Positions 8,780-15,670 of a stretch of DNA of 64,000 nucleotides are shown here, one piece after another. The notes below the pieces were generated by a model. The model had not been told where the DNA came from. It worked only from the letters and a program-made list of their open reading frames with translations, and searched no databases. The first letter of the stretch is position 1, and every line of letters begins with the position of its first letter. The stretch is from Thalassotalea sp. HSM 43. Lineage in GTDB: Bacteria > Pseudomonadota > Gammaproteobacteria > Enterobacterales > Alteromonadaceae. The position numbers were made by a program, and so were the translations under genes. The DNA lies in contig NZ_CP038493.1 of the NCBI RefSeq assembly GCF_004752005.1, positions 2,566,302-2,630,301 of the forward strand, given 5' to 3'.

Positions 8780-10339
8780 ATGTTTGAACTTCATGCGAGT
8801 AAAGTCGCTAGCTTAAAGAATGATGTGTTATCCGGCATAACCGTTGCGTTGGCCTTGATACCTGAAGCTGTGGCTTTCGCATTCGTCGCCGGTGTTGATC
8901 CGCTGGTTGGTTTATATGCTGCCTTTATGGTTGGCTTGATTACATCGGCATTTGGTGGCCGCCCAGGAATGATTTCTGGTGCAACCGGCGCTATGGCTGT
9001 CGTTATGGTGTCCCTTGTCGCCTTGCATGGTGTGCAATATTTATTTGCCGCGGTGCTGTTAACCGGTCTGATACAAATTCTCGCCGGTATATTCAAGCTC
9101 GGTAAGTTTATTCGTCTGGTACCGCATCCGGTCATGCTCGGATTTGTAAATGGTTTAGCGATTGTTATCTTCCTTGCCCAGCTAGGTCAGTTCAAAGTGA
9201 TGAATGAAGCCGGTGAATTTGAATGGATGACAGGTACCGCGATGTACACCATGTTGGCACTTGTTGCTTTGACCATGGCGATTATTCACTTCTTACCTAA
9301 GTTAACCAAAGCGGTACCGTCGTCATTGGTTGCCATTGTTGTGGTTACCTTGATTGCCGTTTATACCGACGTTGATGCGCGTACGGTTATTGATTATGTC
9401 CGTGATATGACTGGTGATCCGGCTCGAACCTTACAAGGTGGTTTACCTAGCTTTAATATCCCTGATGTACCATGGAACTGGGATATGCTGATGATCATCC
9501 TACCGTTCTCGTTAGTATTGGCGGCGATTGGTCTTATTGAATCATTATTAACCCTAAGCTTGATTGATGAGCTGACCGAGACCCATGGTCAAGCCAACCG
9601 TGAATGTGTTGCGCAAGGTGCCGCTAATACAGTGAACGGCTTCTTCGGCGGCATGGGTGGTTGTGCGATGATTGGTCAATCAATGATCAATGTAAACTCT
9701 GGCGGCCGTGGCAGAACGTCAGGTATTGTGGCAGCCCTTGGTTTGTTGTTCTTTATCCTATTCGCTTCAGGCTTAATTGAGATGATACCGCTGGCTGCGC
9801 TAGTTGGTGTTATGTTTATTGTTGTTATCGGTACATTTGAATGGTCTTCATTTCGTATCATGCGCAAGATTCCTAAAGCCGATGCGTTTGTCATCGCCTT
9901 AGTGTCAGGTGTTACGGTAATCAGTGATTTAGCTGTCGCGGTTATCGTTGGTGTTATCGTTTCTGCGCTTGTATTTGCATGGCAACATGCCAAGCATGTT
10001 ATCGTTCATCGCTCTGAATGTGAGCAAACCGGTTGGACGTTATATGAAGTTGATGGTCCATTGTTCTTCGGTGCGGTAACCAGTTTCCTAGAGCAATTCG
10101 ATCCACAAAATGACAGCAAAGATGTCATCGTCGAATTTAAAAAGTCACGAGTGGCTGATCATTCTGGTATTGAAGCAATTGATACCTTGGCCGACCGTTA
10201 TAAGAAACGCGGTAAAACCTTACACTTACGCCACCTAAGCCCTGAGTGTAAGTTATTGTTGAAGAAAGCCGGTGATTTGGTTGAATTGAATTACTATGAA
10301 GATCCGAATTATCGCATAGCATCGGATAAGCTAGACTAA
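8780..10339 (+). CDS. SulP family anion transporter with STAS domain
   Basis: This is a SulP/SLC26-type inner-membrane transporter for an anion such as sulfate or bicarbonate; the substrate cannot be read from sequence. The N-terminal two thirds hold about ten or more hydrophobic helices, beginning with the conserved [27 protein letters not shown]. The C-terminal region from about residue 410 ([14 protein letters not shown] onward, with [20 protein letters not shown]) is a STAS domain. The 519-residue length is normal. It stands alone, 222 bp after hemH, and ends in a strong terminator. Confidence 0.93.
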   Translation: MFELHASKVASLKNDVLSGITVALALIPEAVAFAFVAGVDPLVGLYAAFMVGLITSAFGGRPGMISGATGAMAVVMVSLVALHGVQYLFAAVLLTGLIQILAGIFKLGKFIRLVPHPVMLGFVNGLAIVIFLAQLGQFKVMNEAGEFEWMTGTAMYTMLALVALTMAIIHFLPKLTKAVPSSLVAIVVVTLIAVYTDVDARTVIDYVRDMTGDPARTLQGGLPSFNIPDVPWNWDMLMIILPFSLVLAAIGLIESLLTLSLIDELTETHGQANRECVAQGAANTVNGFFGGMGGCAMIGQSMINVNSGGRGRTSGIVAALGLLFFILFASGLIEMIPLAALVGVMFIVVIGTFEWSSFRIMRKIPKADAFVIALVSGVTVISDLAVAVIVGVIVSALVFAWQHAKHVIVHRSECEQTGWTLYEVDGPLFFGAVTSFLEQFDPQNDSKDVIVEFKKSRVADHSGIEAIDTLADRYKKRGKTLHLRHLSPECKLLLKKAGDLVELNYYEDPNYRIASDKLD

Positions 10340-10362
10340 CATTTAGCAGTTATCGATATTTG

Positions 10363-10387
10363 AAAAACGGCCTCAGGGCCGTTTTTT
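10363..10387 (+). terminator. Rho-independent terminator of the SulP gene
   Basis: A perfect stem AAAAACGGCC / GGCCGTTTTT with a TCAG loop (10373-10376) runs straight into a T run, 24 bp after the stop codon. Confidence 0.93.
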
Positions 10388-10549
10388 ATTGCCGAAACGC
10401 ACGCTAACTTATCCGCCTTAAATCGCTGTGTAAGTTGCCATACGCCTGTTTTCGAAGTACATTTAGTTATTGAACTGGTTGTTTTTTAGCTAGCCGCTAG
10501 ATACCCATCCGTTACCTTATTAAATTAACTCAGAGAAACGTTGTACTGA

Positions 10550-10867
10550 ATGAAAGATTTGCAACTCGACTTTTTTGATGTGCCGAGCCCTTGCCGCGGT
10601 GTCTGCAAGGCAGATGCGCGTGGCTATTGCCAGGGCTGCTTTCGCACGCGGGATGAGAGGTTTGGTTGGTTAGATTTGAGCAACAGTGAAAAGCAACGCG
10701 TCATTAAGTTATGCTTACAACGAGAGAAGCGCCGCAAAGCCCCACCGAAAGAGAAAAAAGAGCAATCAGACAGTGAAAATAAACAGCCATCTTTGCTCGA
10801 TTTCAAACCAGAACAGTTTATTTGTACATCCGTGGATGAAGACGATTTCAATGATTTTGAACTCTAA
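10550..10867 (+). CDS. DUF1289 small cysteine-rich protein
   Basis: The 105-residue protein begins with the DUF1289 cysteine pattern: SPCRGVCKADARGYCQGCFRT followed by ERFGWLDLSNSEKQRVI. Spacing of the four cysteines suggests a small metal site, probably zinc or Fe-S, but the family function is unknown. The C-terminal half is charged and low complexity (RREKRRKAPPKEKKEQ), then acidic. It stands alone between the SulP gene and the tRNA region. Family assignment is secure from the motif; the role is not. Confidence 0.88.
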   Translation: MKDLQLDFFDVPSPCRGVCKADARGYCQGCFRTRDERFGWLDLSNSEKQRVIKLCLQREKRRKAPPKEKKEQSDSENKQPSLLDFKPEQFICTSVDEDDFNDFEL

Positions 10868-10920
10868 TGTCAATTATTGTGCATAAATTAGGCATGTGAG
10901 TTTTTTTCATAAAAAAGAGG

Positions 10921-10949
10921 TTGCCATAGCCAAGGATGCGCTATATTAT
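10921..10949 (+). promoter_or_regulatory. Promoter of the tRNA-Phe transcription unit
   Basis: TTGCCA (10921-10926) and TATTAT (10944-10949) are separated by exactly 17 bp, and a GC-rich discriminator (ACGCGC) follows. That layout is typical of stable-RNA promoters under stringent control. It would transcribe the tRNA-like remnant first and then tRNA-Phe. Confidence 0.72.
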
Positions 10950-10976
10950 ACGCGCACTTCAAGGAAATACCTTGTT

Positions 10977-11024
10977 GTCTAGCTCAGTCGGTAGAGCGAC
11001 TTGGAATTACACTGAAATTCCAAG
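10977..11024 (+). pseudogene. tRNA-like remnant ending in a 9-bp hairpin
   Basis: GTCTAGCTCAGTCGGTAGAGC is a normal tRNA D-arm region, identical in AGCTCAGTCGGTAGAGC to the tRNA-Phe downstream. It is followed not by a standard anticodon arm but by a perfect hairpin: CTTGGAATT (11000-11008), a 7-base loop, AATTCCAAG (11016-11024). No T-arm or acceptor stem follows before tRNA-Phe starts at 11050. It is best read as a broken tRNA copy, or as a structured leader of the tRNA transcript. Confidence 0.6.
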
Positions 11025-11049
11025 GGATTTAAAGTTAAAACCGAGATTT

Positions 11050-11125
11050 GCCCAGATAGCTCAGTCGGTAGAGCAGGGGATTGAAAATCCCCGTGTCGGT
11101 GGTTCGATTCCGCCTCTGGGCACCA
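11050..11125 (+). tRNA. tRNA-Phe (GAA)
   Basis: The 76-nt gene starts GCCCAGA and ends TCTGGGCACCA, giving a 7-bp acceptor stem and an encoded CCA. The D-arm is AGCTCAGTCGGTAGAGC, the anticodon arm GGGGA-TTGAAAA-TCCCC gives anticodon GAA, and the T-arm is CGGTGG-TTCGATT-CCGCC. It is a complete normal tRNA-Phe and the source of the repeat modules that follow. Confidence 0.98.
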
Positions 11126-11130
11126 TATAT

Positions 11131-11158
11131 AAAAAACCAGCCTTATGGCTGGTTTTTT
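11131..11158 (+). terminator. Terminator of tRNA-Phe (type A)
   Basis: A 12-bp perfect stem AAAAAACCAGCC / GGCTGGTTTTTT with loop TTAT starts 5 bp after the CCA end. The same hairpin recurs after repeat modules 1, 2, 3 and 6. Confidence 0.96.
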
Positions 11159-11219
11159 GCTTTCTAGACTTCGTTTTTTTAATTTAACTTTTAAGCTTAC
11201 TAACATTACTTAGCTAGAT

Positions 11220-11330
11220 CCCTGTCGGTGGAACCGCCTCTCGGCAATTGCTCCCTGCATTGCTCTACCTCCTGCATCCATGCAGTCGTGGGCACCATAT
11301 ATAAAAAACCAGCCTTATGGCTGGTTTTTT
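11220..11330 (+). repeat. tRNA-derived module 1 with type A terminator
   Basis: The core is 11220-11297 and the terminator stem-loop 11303-11330. This is the only copy besides module 6 with CGGTGG, the exact tRNA-Phe T-stem strand; the other four have CGGCGG. The bases before it are AGAT rather than AGAG, so the GCCC/GGGC closing pair is lost. Confidence 0.88.
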
Positions 11331-11408
11331 GCTTTCTAGGGTTCGCTTTCTTTAATTGGGTTTTAAGTTTACTAATAATACCTAGCTAATTACTAAAGTA
11401 AGCTAGAG

Positions 11409-11519
11409 CCCTGTCGGCGGAACCGCCTCTCGGCAATTGCTCCCTGCATTGCTCTACCTCCTGCATCCATGCAGTCGTGGGCACCATATATAAAAAACCA
11501 GCCTTATGGCTGGTTTTTT
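11409..11519 (+). repeat. tRNA-derived module 2 with type A terminator
   Basis: The core is 11409-11486 and the terminator 11492-11519. The preceding palindrome (11382-11406) pairs CTAGC with GCTAG and TTACT with AGTAA. GCCC at 11408-11411 can pair with the terminal GGGC, leaving ACCA single-stranded as in a tRNA. Confidence 0.88.
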
Positions 11520-11597
11520 GCTTTCTAGGGTTCGCTTTCTTTAATTGAGTTTTAAGTTTACTAACAATACCTAGCTAATTACTAAAGTAAGCTAGAG

Positions 11598-11708
11598 CCC
11601 TGTCGGCGGAACCGCCTCTCGGCAATTGCTCCCTGCATTGCTCTACCTCCTGCATCCATGCAGTCGTGTGCACCATATATAAAAAACCAGCCTTATGGCT
11701 GGTTTTTT
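11598..11708 (+). repeat. tRNA-derived module 3 with type A terminator
   Basis: The core is 11598-11675 and the terminator 11681-11708, with the upstream palindrome at 11571-11595. The 3' end reads GTGTGCACCA instead of GTGGGCACCA, the one copy with a changed acceptor-like strand. Confidence 0.88.
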
Positions 11709-11786
11709 GCTTTCTAGGGTTCGCTTTCTTTAATTGGGTTTTAAGTTTACTAATAATACCTAGCTAATTACTAAAGTAAGCTAGAG

Positions 11787-11899
11787 CCCTGTCGGCGGAA
11801 CCGCCTCTCGGCAATTGCTCCTTGCATTGCTCTACCTCCTGCATCCATGCAGTCGTGGGCACCATCATTCCAAAAGCCCGCTATTTTTAGCGGGCTTTT
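11787..11899 (+). repeat. tRNA-derived module 4 with type B terminator
   Basis: The core is 11787-11864 and the upstream palindrome 11760-11784. The terminator is a different hairpin, AAAAGCCCGCTA / TAGCGGGCTTTT with loop TTTT (11872-11899), although the core is nearly unchanged. Confidence 0.88.
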
Positions 11900-11939
11900 C
11901 TCGTTTCTACGCCTAGCTGATTGCTAACGTTAGTTAGAG

Positions 11940-12052
11940 CCCTGTCGGCGGAACCGCCTCTCGGTAATTGCTCCCTGCATTGCTCTACCTCCTGCATCCA
12001 TGCAGTCGTGGGCACCATCATTCCAAAAGCCCGCTATTTTTAGCGGGCTTTT
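11940..12052 (+). repeat. tRNA-derived module 5 with type B terminator
   Basis: The core is 11940-12017 and the type B terminator 12025-12052. The upstream palindrome (11913-11937) contains CTAACGTTAG. The shorter spacer gives the 153-bp period. Confidence 0.88.
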
Positions 12053-12092
12053 CTCGTTTCTACACCTAGCTGATTGCTAACGTTAGCTAGAG

Positions 12093-12203
12093 CCCTGTCG
12101 GTGGAACCGCCTCTCGGCAATTGCTCCTTGCATTGCTCTACCTCCTGCATCCATGCAGTCGTGGGCACCATATATAAAAAACCAGCCTTATGGCTGGTTT
12201 TTT
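12093..12203 (+). repeat. tRNA-derived module 6 with type A terminator
   Basis: The core is 12093-12170 and the terminator 12176-12203. The upstream spacer is of the type B kind (palindrome 12066-12090) but the terminator is type A again, so spacer and terminator types have been reshuffled. Confidence 0.88.
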
Positions 12204-12278
12204 GCTTTCTAGGCTTCGTTTTTAAGAGATGCTTTTTAGGCACAGCTTTCTAGGCTTCATCACTATACAAGTGTGATA

Positions 12279-13085
12279 TTAGTAATGCTGTTTAATAAAA
12301 CGATTGTAAGCATCCTTGTCTATGAGGCACATACCGGCGTCGTCAAATCGTTGTAGGTCTTCCTGGCTTGGAAAGCTAAAATAGTTACCTTGCCCTTGCT
12401 GCGGTAGCGCCGATATCGTTTCTTCATTATTTATGGCGTTAATCGCTTGCAATATATCCTGGCTGCCTTGTTGGTATAGGCTTAATACTTGAGATAAGTA
12501 ACATGCCTGTGGATCTCTTGCTTGTTTGGATATTTTGATGACGTTACCTGTGTCGATATTACCGTCACTTATAAAGTGTAATGTTGTGCCTATTTCAGAT
12601 TCATCGTTAAGCATTGCCCAAAACGTTGCCATCACCCCGCGATAGTCAGGTAAGATCCCAGAGTGGAGGTTGATAACGCCTTTACTGGCAGCACGTATTG
12701 CTGGTGGTTTTATGATACAGCCATAGCGGATAGAGACAATAAGATCCGGCGCTAGCTTGTTCAGCTTTGCCAGCGATTCGTCGTGATTAATGTTATTGAC
12801 CAACTCGATTGGTGATTGCAAATAAGGAGTCAATTGTTCAAACGACACGTACTTACTGTGTGCTTCTGGCTGTTTTGAGGGCGTCGTTTGAACGGGTACT
12901 AAATCATCCCAATGTTGCTCAAACTGCTTTAAGTTTTGCAGCGCGTCTGGGTGTTGTTGTGTACGTTTACCAACAGCACTTGATAAGTACAAATTCAGCC
13001 TGTGTTGCTGCGCTAAACTGGGTAAAATTTTGTTGAGACAAACATTCGCGGCAAGATCTTTATTCGCGACAAATACAATATTCAT
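12279..13085 (-). CDS. Formyltransferase-family protein
   Basis: The 268-residue protein has a formyltransferase fold of the methionyl-tRNA/GAR formyltransferase type. The catalytic triad is visible: N139 and H141 in GVINLHSGILPDYRG and D174 in FISDGNIDTG. It lacks the C-terminal tRNA-binding domain of Fmt and is shorter (Fmt is about 315), so it more likely formylates a small molecule or sugar amine. It stands alone on the minus strand beside the tRNA repeat array, with no pathway neighbours that reveal the substrate. The first about 110 residues are divergent. Confidence 0.8.
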   Translation of the reverse strand: MNIVFVANKDLAANVCLNKILPSLAQQHRLNLYLSSAVGKRTQQHPDALQNLKQFEQHWDDLVPVQTTPSKQPEAHSKYVSFEQLTPYLQSPIELVNNINHDESLAKLNKLAPDLIVSIRYGCIIKPPAIRAASKGVINLHSGILPDYRGVMATFWAMLNDESEIGTTLHFISDGNIDTGNVIKISKQARDPQACYLSQVLSLYQQGSQDILQAINAINNEETISALPQQGQGNYFSFPSQEDLQRFDDAGMCLIDKDAYNRFIKQHY

Positions 13086-13757
13086 TATTTAGGCCTGCTA
13101 CTCCAACAACCACTCGAGTTACACCAATGTACCCCTTAAGTGGCTGCTGTTTTTAGCCATACTAGCAATAGTAAGTAACTTTATGGCAAAAATTTCGCTG
13201 CGGTTACAATTTTTTTTAATGGTCGTACCAGTAATAAATTTAACAAATGTAAATCTTATAAAGCTATTACTCTAAAATGTTGTTTTTGGAGTAATTACTC
13301 TTTGCAAAGTTTCTGTTATTAAAGGGATTAAAAAGTTATATAAAGCCCATTTTCAATTAGAGTGCGATCTGGTAGGTGGTCTATGGTCTGATGACTTATT
13401 AAACAACTATTAACAACTGTATCATTAAAAATTAACCACATTATATGTCACCGAAATTTGTTGCTCTTGTAATCAAATGTAACTCCATGTAAGTTTCACT
13501 CCATACTGATCGTAGGATAAATGTCCAGTTTAGTTTATTGCGCGATTTGGTCAGTTTTTAATAATTATGGTTTAGGAGTACATTGATAAATTCTATATTT
13601 ATCAAATGGTTAAATCGGATTTTTTACTCCCCTCTTTTATTGGATTCCACGGATTAACAAAAAAACTATTGTCTGTTTTGTGAACTTTATGTTACAAGTT
13701 AGACCTCTGACCAATGAGTACTCAATAAACAATTAAAAAATATAAAAGAGGGTGAAA
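13086..13757. promoter_or_regulatory. Long AT-rich upstream region of the beta-helix gene
   Basis: No convincing gene is seen on either strand in these 672 bp between the formyltransferase start and the beta-helix lipoprotein. It contains the operator-like inverted repeat at 13583-13605 and a perfect 12-bp palindrome GAGTAATTACTC at 13289-13300. The size and the two palindromes suggest a heavily regulated promoter. Confidence 0.5.
13583..13605. promoter_or_regulatory. Operator-like perfect inverted repeat
   Basis: TTGATAAAT (13583-13591) and ATTTATCAA (13597-13605) form a perfect 9-bp inverted repeat with a 5-bp spacer, 152 bp upstream of the beta-helix gene start. The dyad size suits a dimeric repressor or activator. 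The regulator is unknown. Confidence 0.55.
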
Positions 13758-15566
13758 ATGGGTTACAACAAAGCGAACGATTGGAAGAAATCGTTGTTAG
13801 TCGCTGCAGTATCTGGCGCGCTAATGTTAACAGGCTGTGCCGGTGAAGATGGGGAAGACGGCGCACAAGGTTCATCAGGTCTGCAAGGTCCAGTGGGTCC
13901 AACAGGTCCACAAGGTCCAACTGGTGACAACGGTCAAGATGGCGAAAGCTCTGGCGGTACTGGCGAAAATGGTTCTGGTGCTTCAGCATTTGCCTACACC
14001 ACATCAAATTACGCAATTTACTCTGATTCAATTTTCGTAGCAGATTATTTTGACGGCGAGCTAAGTGAAGGCGCTGACATTACTGATGCGATTAATATGG
14101 CGATTTTTGACCTACAAGATGGTCAAACTATCGTTCTTCCACAAGGTAACTTCAAAGTTTCTGACACCATTCTTATTCAAGACATGGAAGATGTAACCTT
14201 CACAGGTTACGGTATTAACGAAACACAACTTAGCTTTAAAGAAGCAACGGCAGCGGAAGACGCGGTTCGTTTCGAAGGCTGTAAAGATGTTGAAATCCGT
14301 GACTTCACTGTACTTGATCCAAAGAAAAACGGTATCAAAGTTAAAGGCAGTGATGGTGTATTAATGGCATACACTGGTGCGGTTTGGCCAGAAGGTCTTA
14401 AGTCAGACAATGGCGCCTACGGTCTATACCCAGTAAGCTCTAGCAATATCATCATGGAGTATAACTACTCTTATGGTTCTGCTGATGCGGGTATCTATGT
14501 TGGTCAATCAAACAATGTTGTTGTTCGTCATAACGTTGCTCGCATGAACGTTGCTGGTATCGAAATTGAAAATACCATGAATGCCGATGTATACAAAAAC
14601 CTAGCGATTGAAAATACCGGTGGTATTTTGGTATTCGATTTACCAGGTCTTGAACAAGCTTACGGCGGTAATGTTCGTGTATTCGATAACGAAATGATTG
14701 CCAATAATACCGAAAACGTTGCGCCATTTACCTCTACTGTTGGTTTAGTACCACCGGGCACTGGTTTCCTTAACTTGGCGACCTCAGGTGTTGAGGTGTA
14801 TCACAACTACTTCCGTGACAACAAAACATCAGCAATGGAATTCGCCAGTTACTTCCTAGTTCAAGATGACTTCTCAAAATATGAGAATGATTACTTGGCA
14901 ACAATGATTCAAGGTTGGTCGCCAAACTACAAATTGAACTATGTTCATGACAACGTGATTGAACGTTCTGGTGCTGACTGGGCAGGTCTATTGCTACAAG
15001 CTGAAATTGTGCCACTTCCTGCTGGCGTGCCAGAGGGTACTCCACAATTCACTATCGCCAATGGCTTTACTGGTCTTACGCTTGAGCTAGTTGCTGACCC
15101 AACAACATTTGAGTCAATGCCAACAGGTGGTGTTGTTGATAACACCGGTAAGCTAATGCCTGCGATTTTGTTTGATGGTATCGGTCAATTTGTATTCACT
15201 CAAACAGACTTATTCCAAGACGAGCAACTATTGGCGTTAACAGCAAACAAAGATGCGTTCACTGCATACGAAAGTGAAGACGGTTTGTGTTTGCAAAATA
15301 ACATCGATGGCAACTCTGCAGCTTCTCACAGCGAATTTGGCGATGCCAAAGTCGGTACCGTATTCCCTGTGGATATGGCCGGAGCAGCAGTTAAAGGTAT
15401 TTCTGGTGGCTTACCTGCACCAGTATTCGCTCTAGATAACATTCACGGTGATGCGCACCCATACGCCTGTACTCAAGAAAGACTATCGCCAACAACGGTA
15501 ACTTTCCGTGGTATGAAATACGGTTGTAATGGTGATGATCAAACAGCTTTCTCTTGTAACTTATAA
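13758..15566 (+). CDS. Beta-helix lipoprotein with collagen-like segment
   Basis: The 602-residue protein has a lipoprotein signal with lipobox LTGC near residue 28. It is followed at once by a short collagen-like Gly-X-Y run (GEDGEDGAQG, then GPVGPTGPQGPTGDNG) and a Gly/Ser linker. The rest is a right-handed parallel beta-helix with repeats such as VTFTGYGINETQLSF, VEIRDFTVLDPKKNGIKV, IIMEYNYSYGSADAGIYV and VVVRHNVARMNVAGIEI. It resembles the TIGR03805-type beta-helix family that occurs paired with a cytochrome like the next gene. The ATG at 13758 follows GAGGG and is preferred to a GTG 6 bp upstream. Its substrate or partner is unknown. Confidence 0.85.
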   Translation: MGYNKANDWKKSLLVAAVSGALMLTGCAGEDGEDGAQGSSGLQGPVGPTGPQGPTGDNGQDGESSGGTGENGSGASAFAYTTSNYAIYSDSIFVADYFDGELSEGADITDAINMAIFDLQDGQTIVLPQGNFKVSDTILIQDMEDVTFTGYGINETQLSFKEATAAEDAVRFEGCKDVEIRDFTVLDPKKNGIKVKGSDGVLMAYTGAVWPEGLKSDNGAYGLYPVSSSNIIMEYNYSYGSADAGIYVGQSNNVVVRHNVARMNVAGIEIENTMNADVYKNLAIENTGGILVFDLPGLEQAYGGNVRVFDNEMIANNTENVAPFTSTVGLVPPGTGFLNLATSGVEVYHNYFRDNKTSAMEFASYFLVQDDFSKYENDYLATMIQGWSPNYKLNYVHDNVIERSGADWAGLLLQAEIVPLPAGVPEGTPQFTIANGFTGLTLELVADPTTFESMPTGGVVDNTGKLMPAILFDGIGQFVFTQTDLFQDEQLLALTANKDAFTAYESEDGLCLQNNIDGNSAASHSEFGDAKVGTVFPVDMAGAAVKGISGGLPAPVFALDNIHGDAHPYACTQERLSPTTVTFRGMKYGCNGDDQTAFSCNL

Positions 15567-15597
15567 GAGTTCAAAGAAACGCGCATGACAAGGTAAT

Positions 15598-15626
15598 TTA
15601 AGGTGGGCACTGCCCGCCTTAATTTT
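15598..15626 (+). terminator. Hairpin between the beta-helix and cytochrome genes
   Basis: TTAAGGTGGGC and GCCCGCCTTAA form an 11-bp stem with one G-T pair and an ACT loop, then TTTT. It lies between two genes likely to act together, so it may attenuate rather than end transcription. Confidence 0.7.
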
Positions 15627-15670
15627 GAACCCAAAACTTGTAAAAGATTTGTAGTGGGTAGGTGAATAAA

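Larger units (their letters stand above)
11220..12203 (+). repeat. Tandem array of six tRNA-Phe-derived modules, each with a terminator
   Basis: Six near-identical 78-bp cores follow tRNA-Phe with periods of 189, 189, 189, 153 and 153 bp. Each core starts CCCTGTCGG, has the tRNA-Phe T-stem strands CGG(T/C)GG and CCGCC with the T-loop reduced to AA, carries TTGCTCTACC (complement GGTAGAGCAA, like a D-arm), and ends GGGCACCA, like the tRNA 3' end. Each is followed within 5-10 bp by a 12-bp terminator stem and, from core 2 on, preceded by an imperfect palindrome built on CTAGC/GCTAG. No gene is supported inside. It resembles in principle the tyrT/rtT repeats of E. coli, which carry the 3' end of tRNA-Tyr. 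Confidence 0.9.

Noticed and set aside
10936-11187. An open frame of 83 codons over tRNA-Phe
   Set aside because: It runs through the tRNA gene, its terminator and the remnant, and has no ribosome site; the RNA features explain the sequence.
11220-12170. CRISPR array
   Set aside because: The repeats are 78 bp with long and largely conserved spacers holding terminators; there are no cas genes and no unique spacers.
11050-12203. Attachment sites from serial integration at tRNA-Phe
   Set aside because: The tRNA 3' end copies are only 153-189 bp apart with the same internal sequence, no integrase is nearby, and the T-loop is missing from the copies. Tandem duplication fits better.
12040-12243. 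Minus-strand frame of 67 codons in the repeat array (VPTTAWMQEVEQC...)
   Set aside because: It is the complement of the tRNA-derived core and its terminators, and has no ribosome site or coding bias.
13699-14031. Antisense frame over the start of the beta-helix gene
   Set aside because: It is the complement of the Gly-X-Y codons, giving a false repetitive protein.
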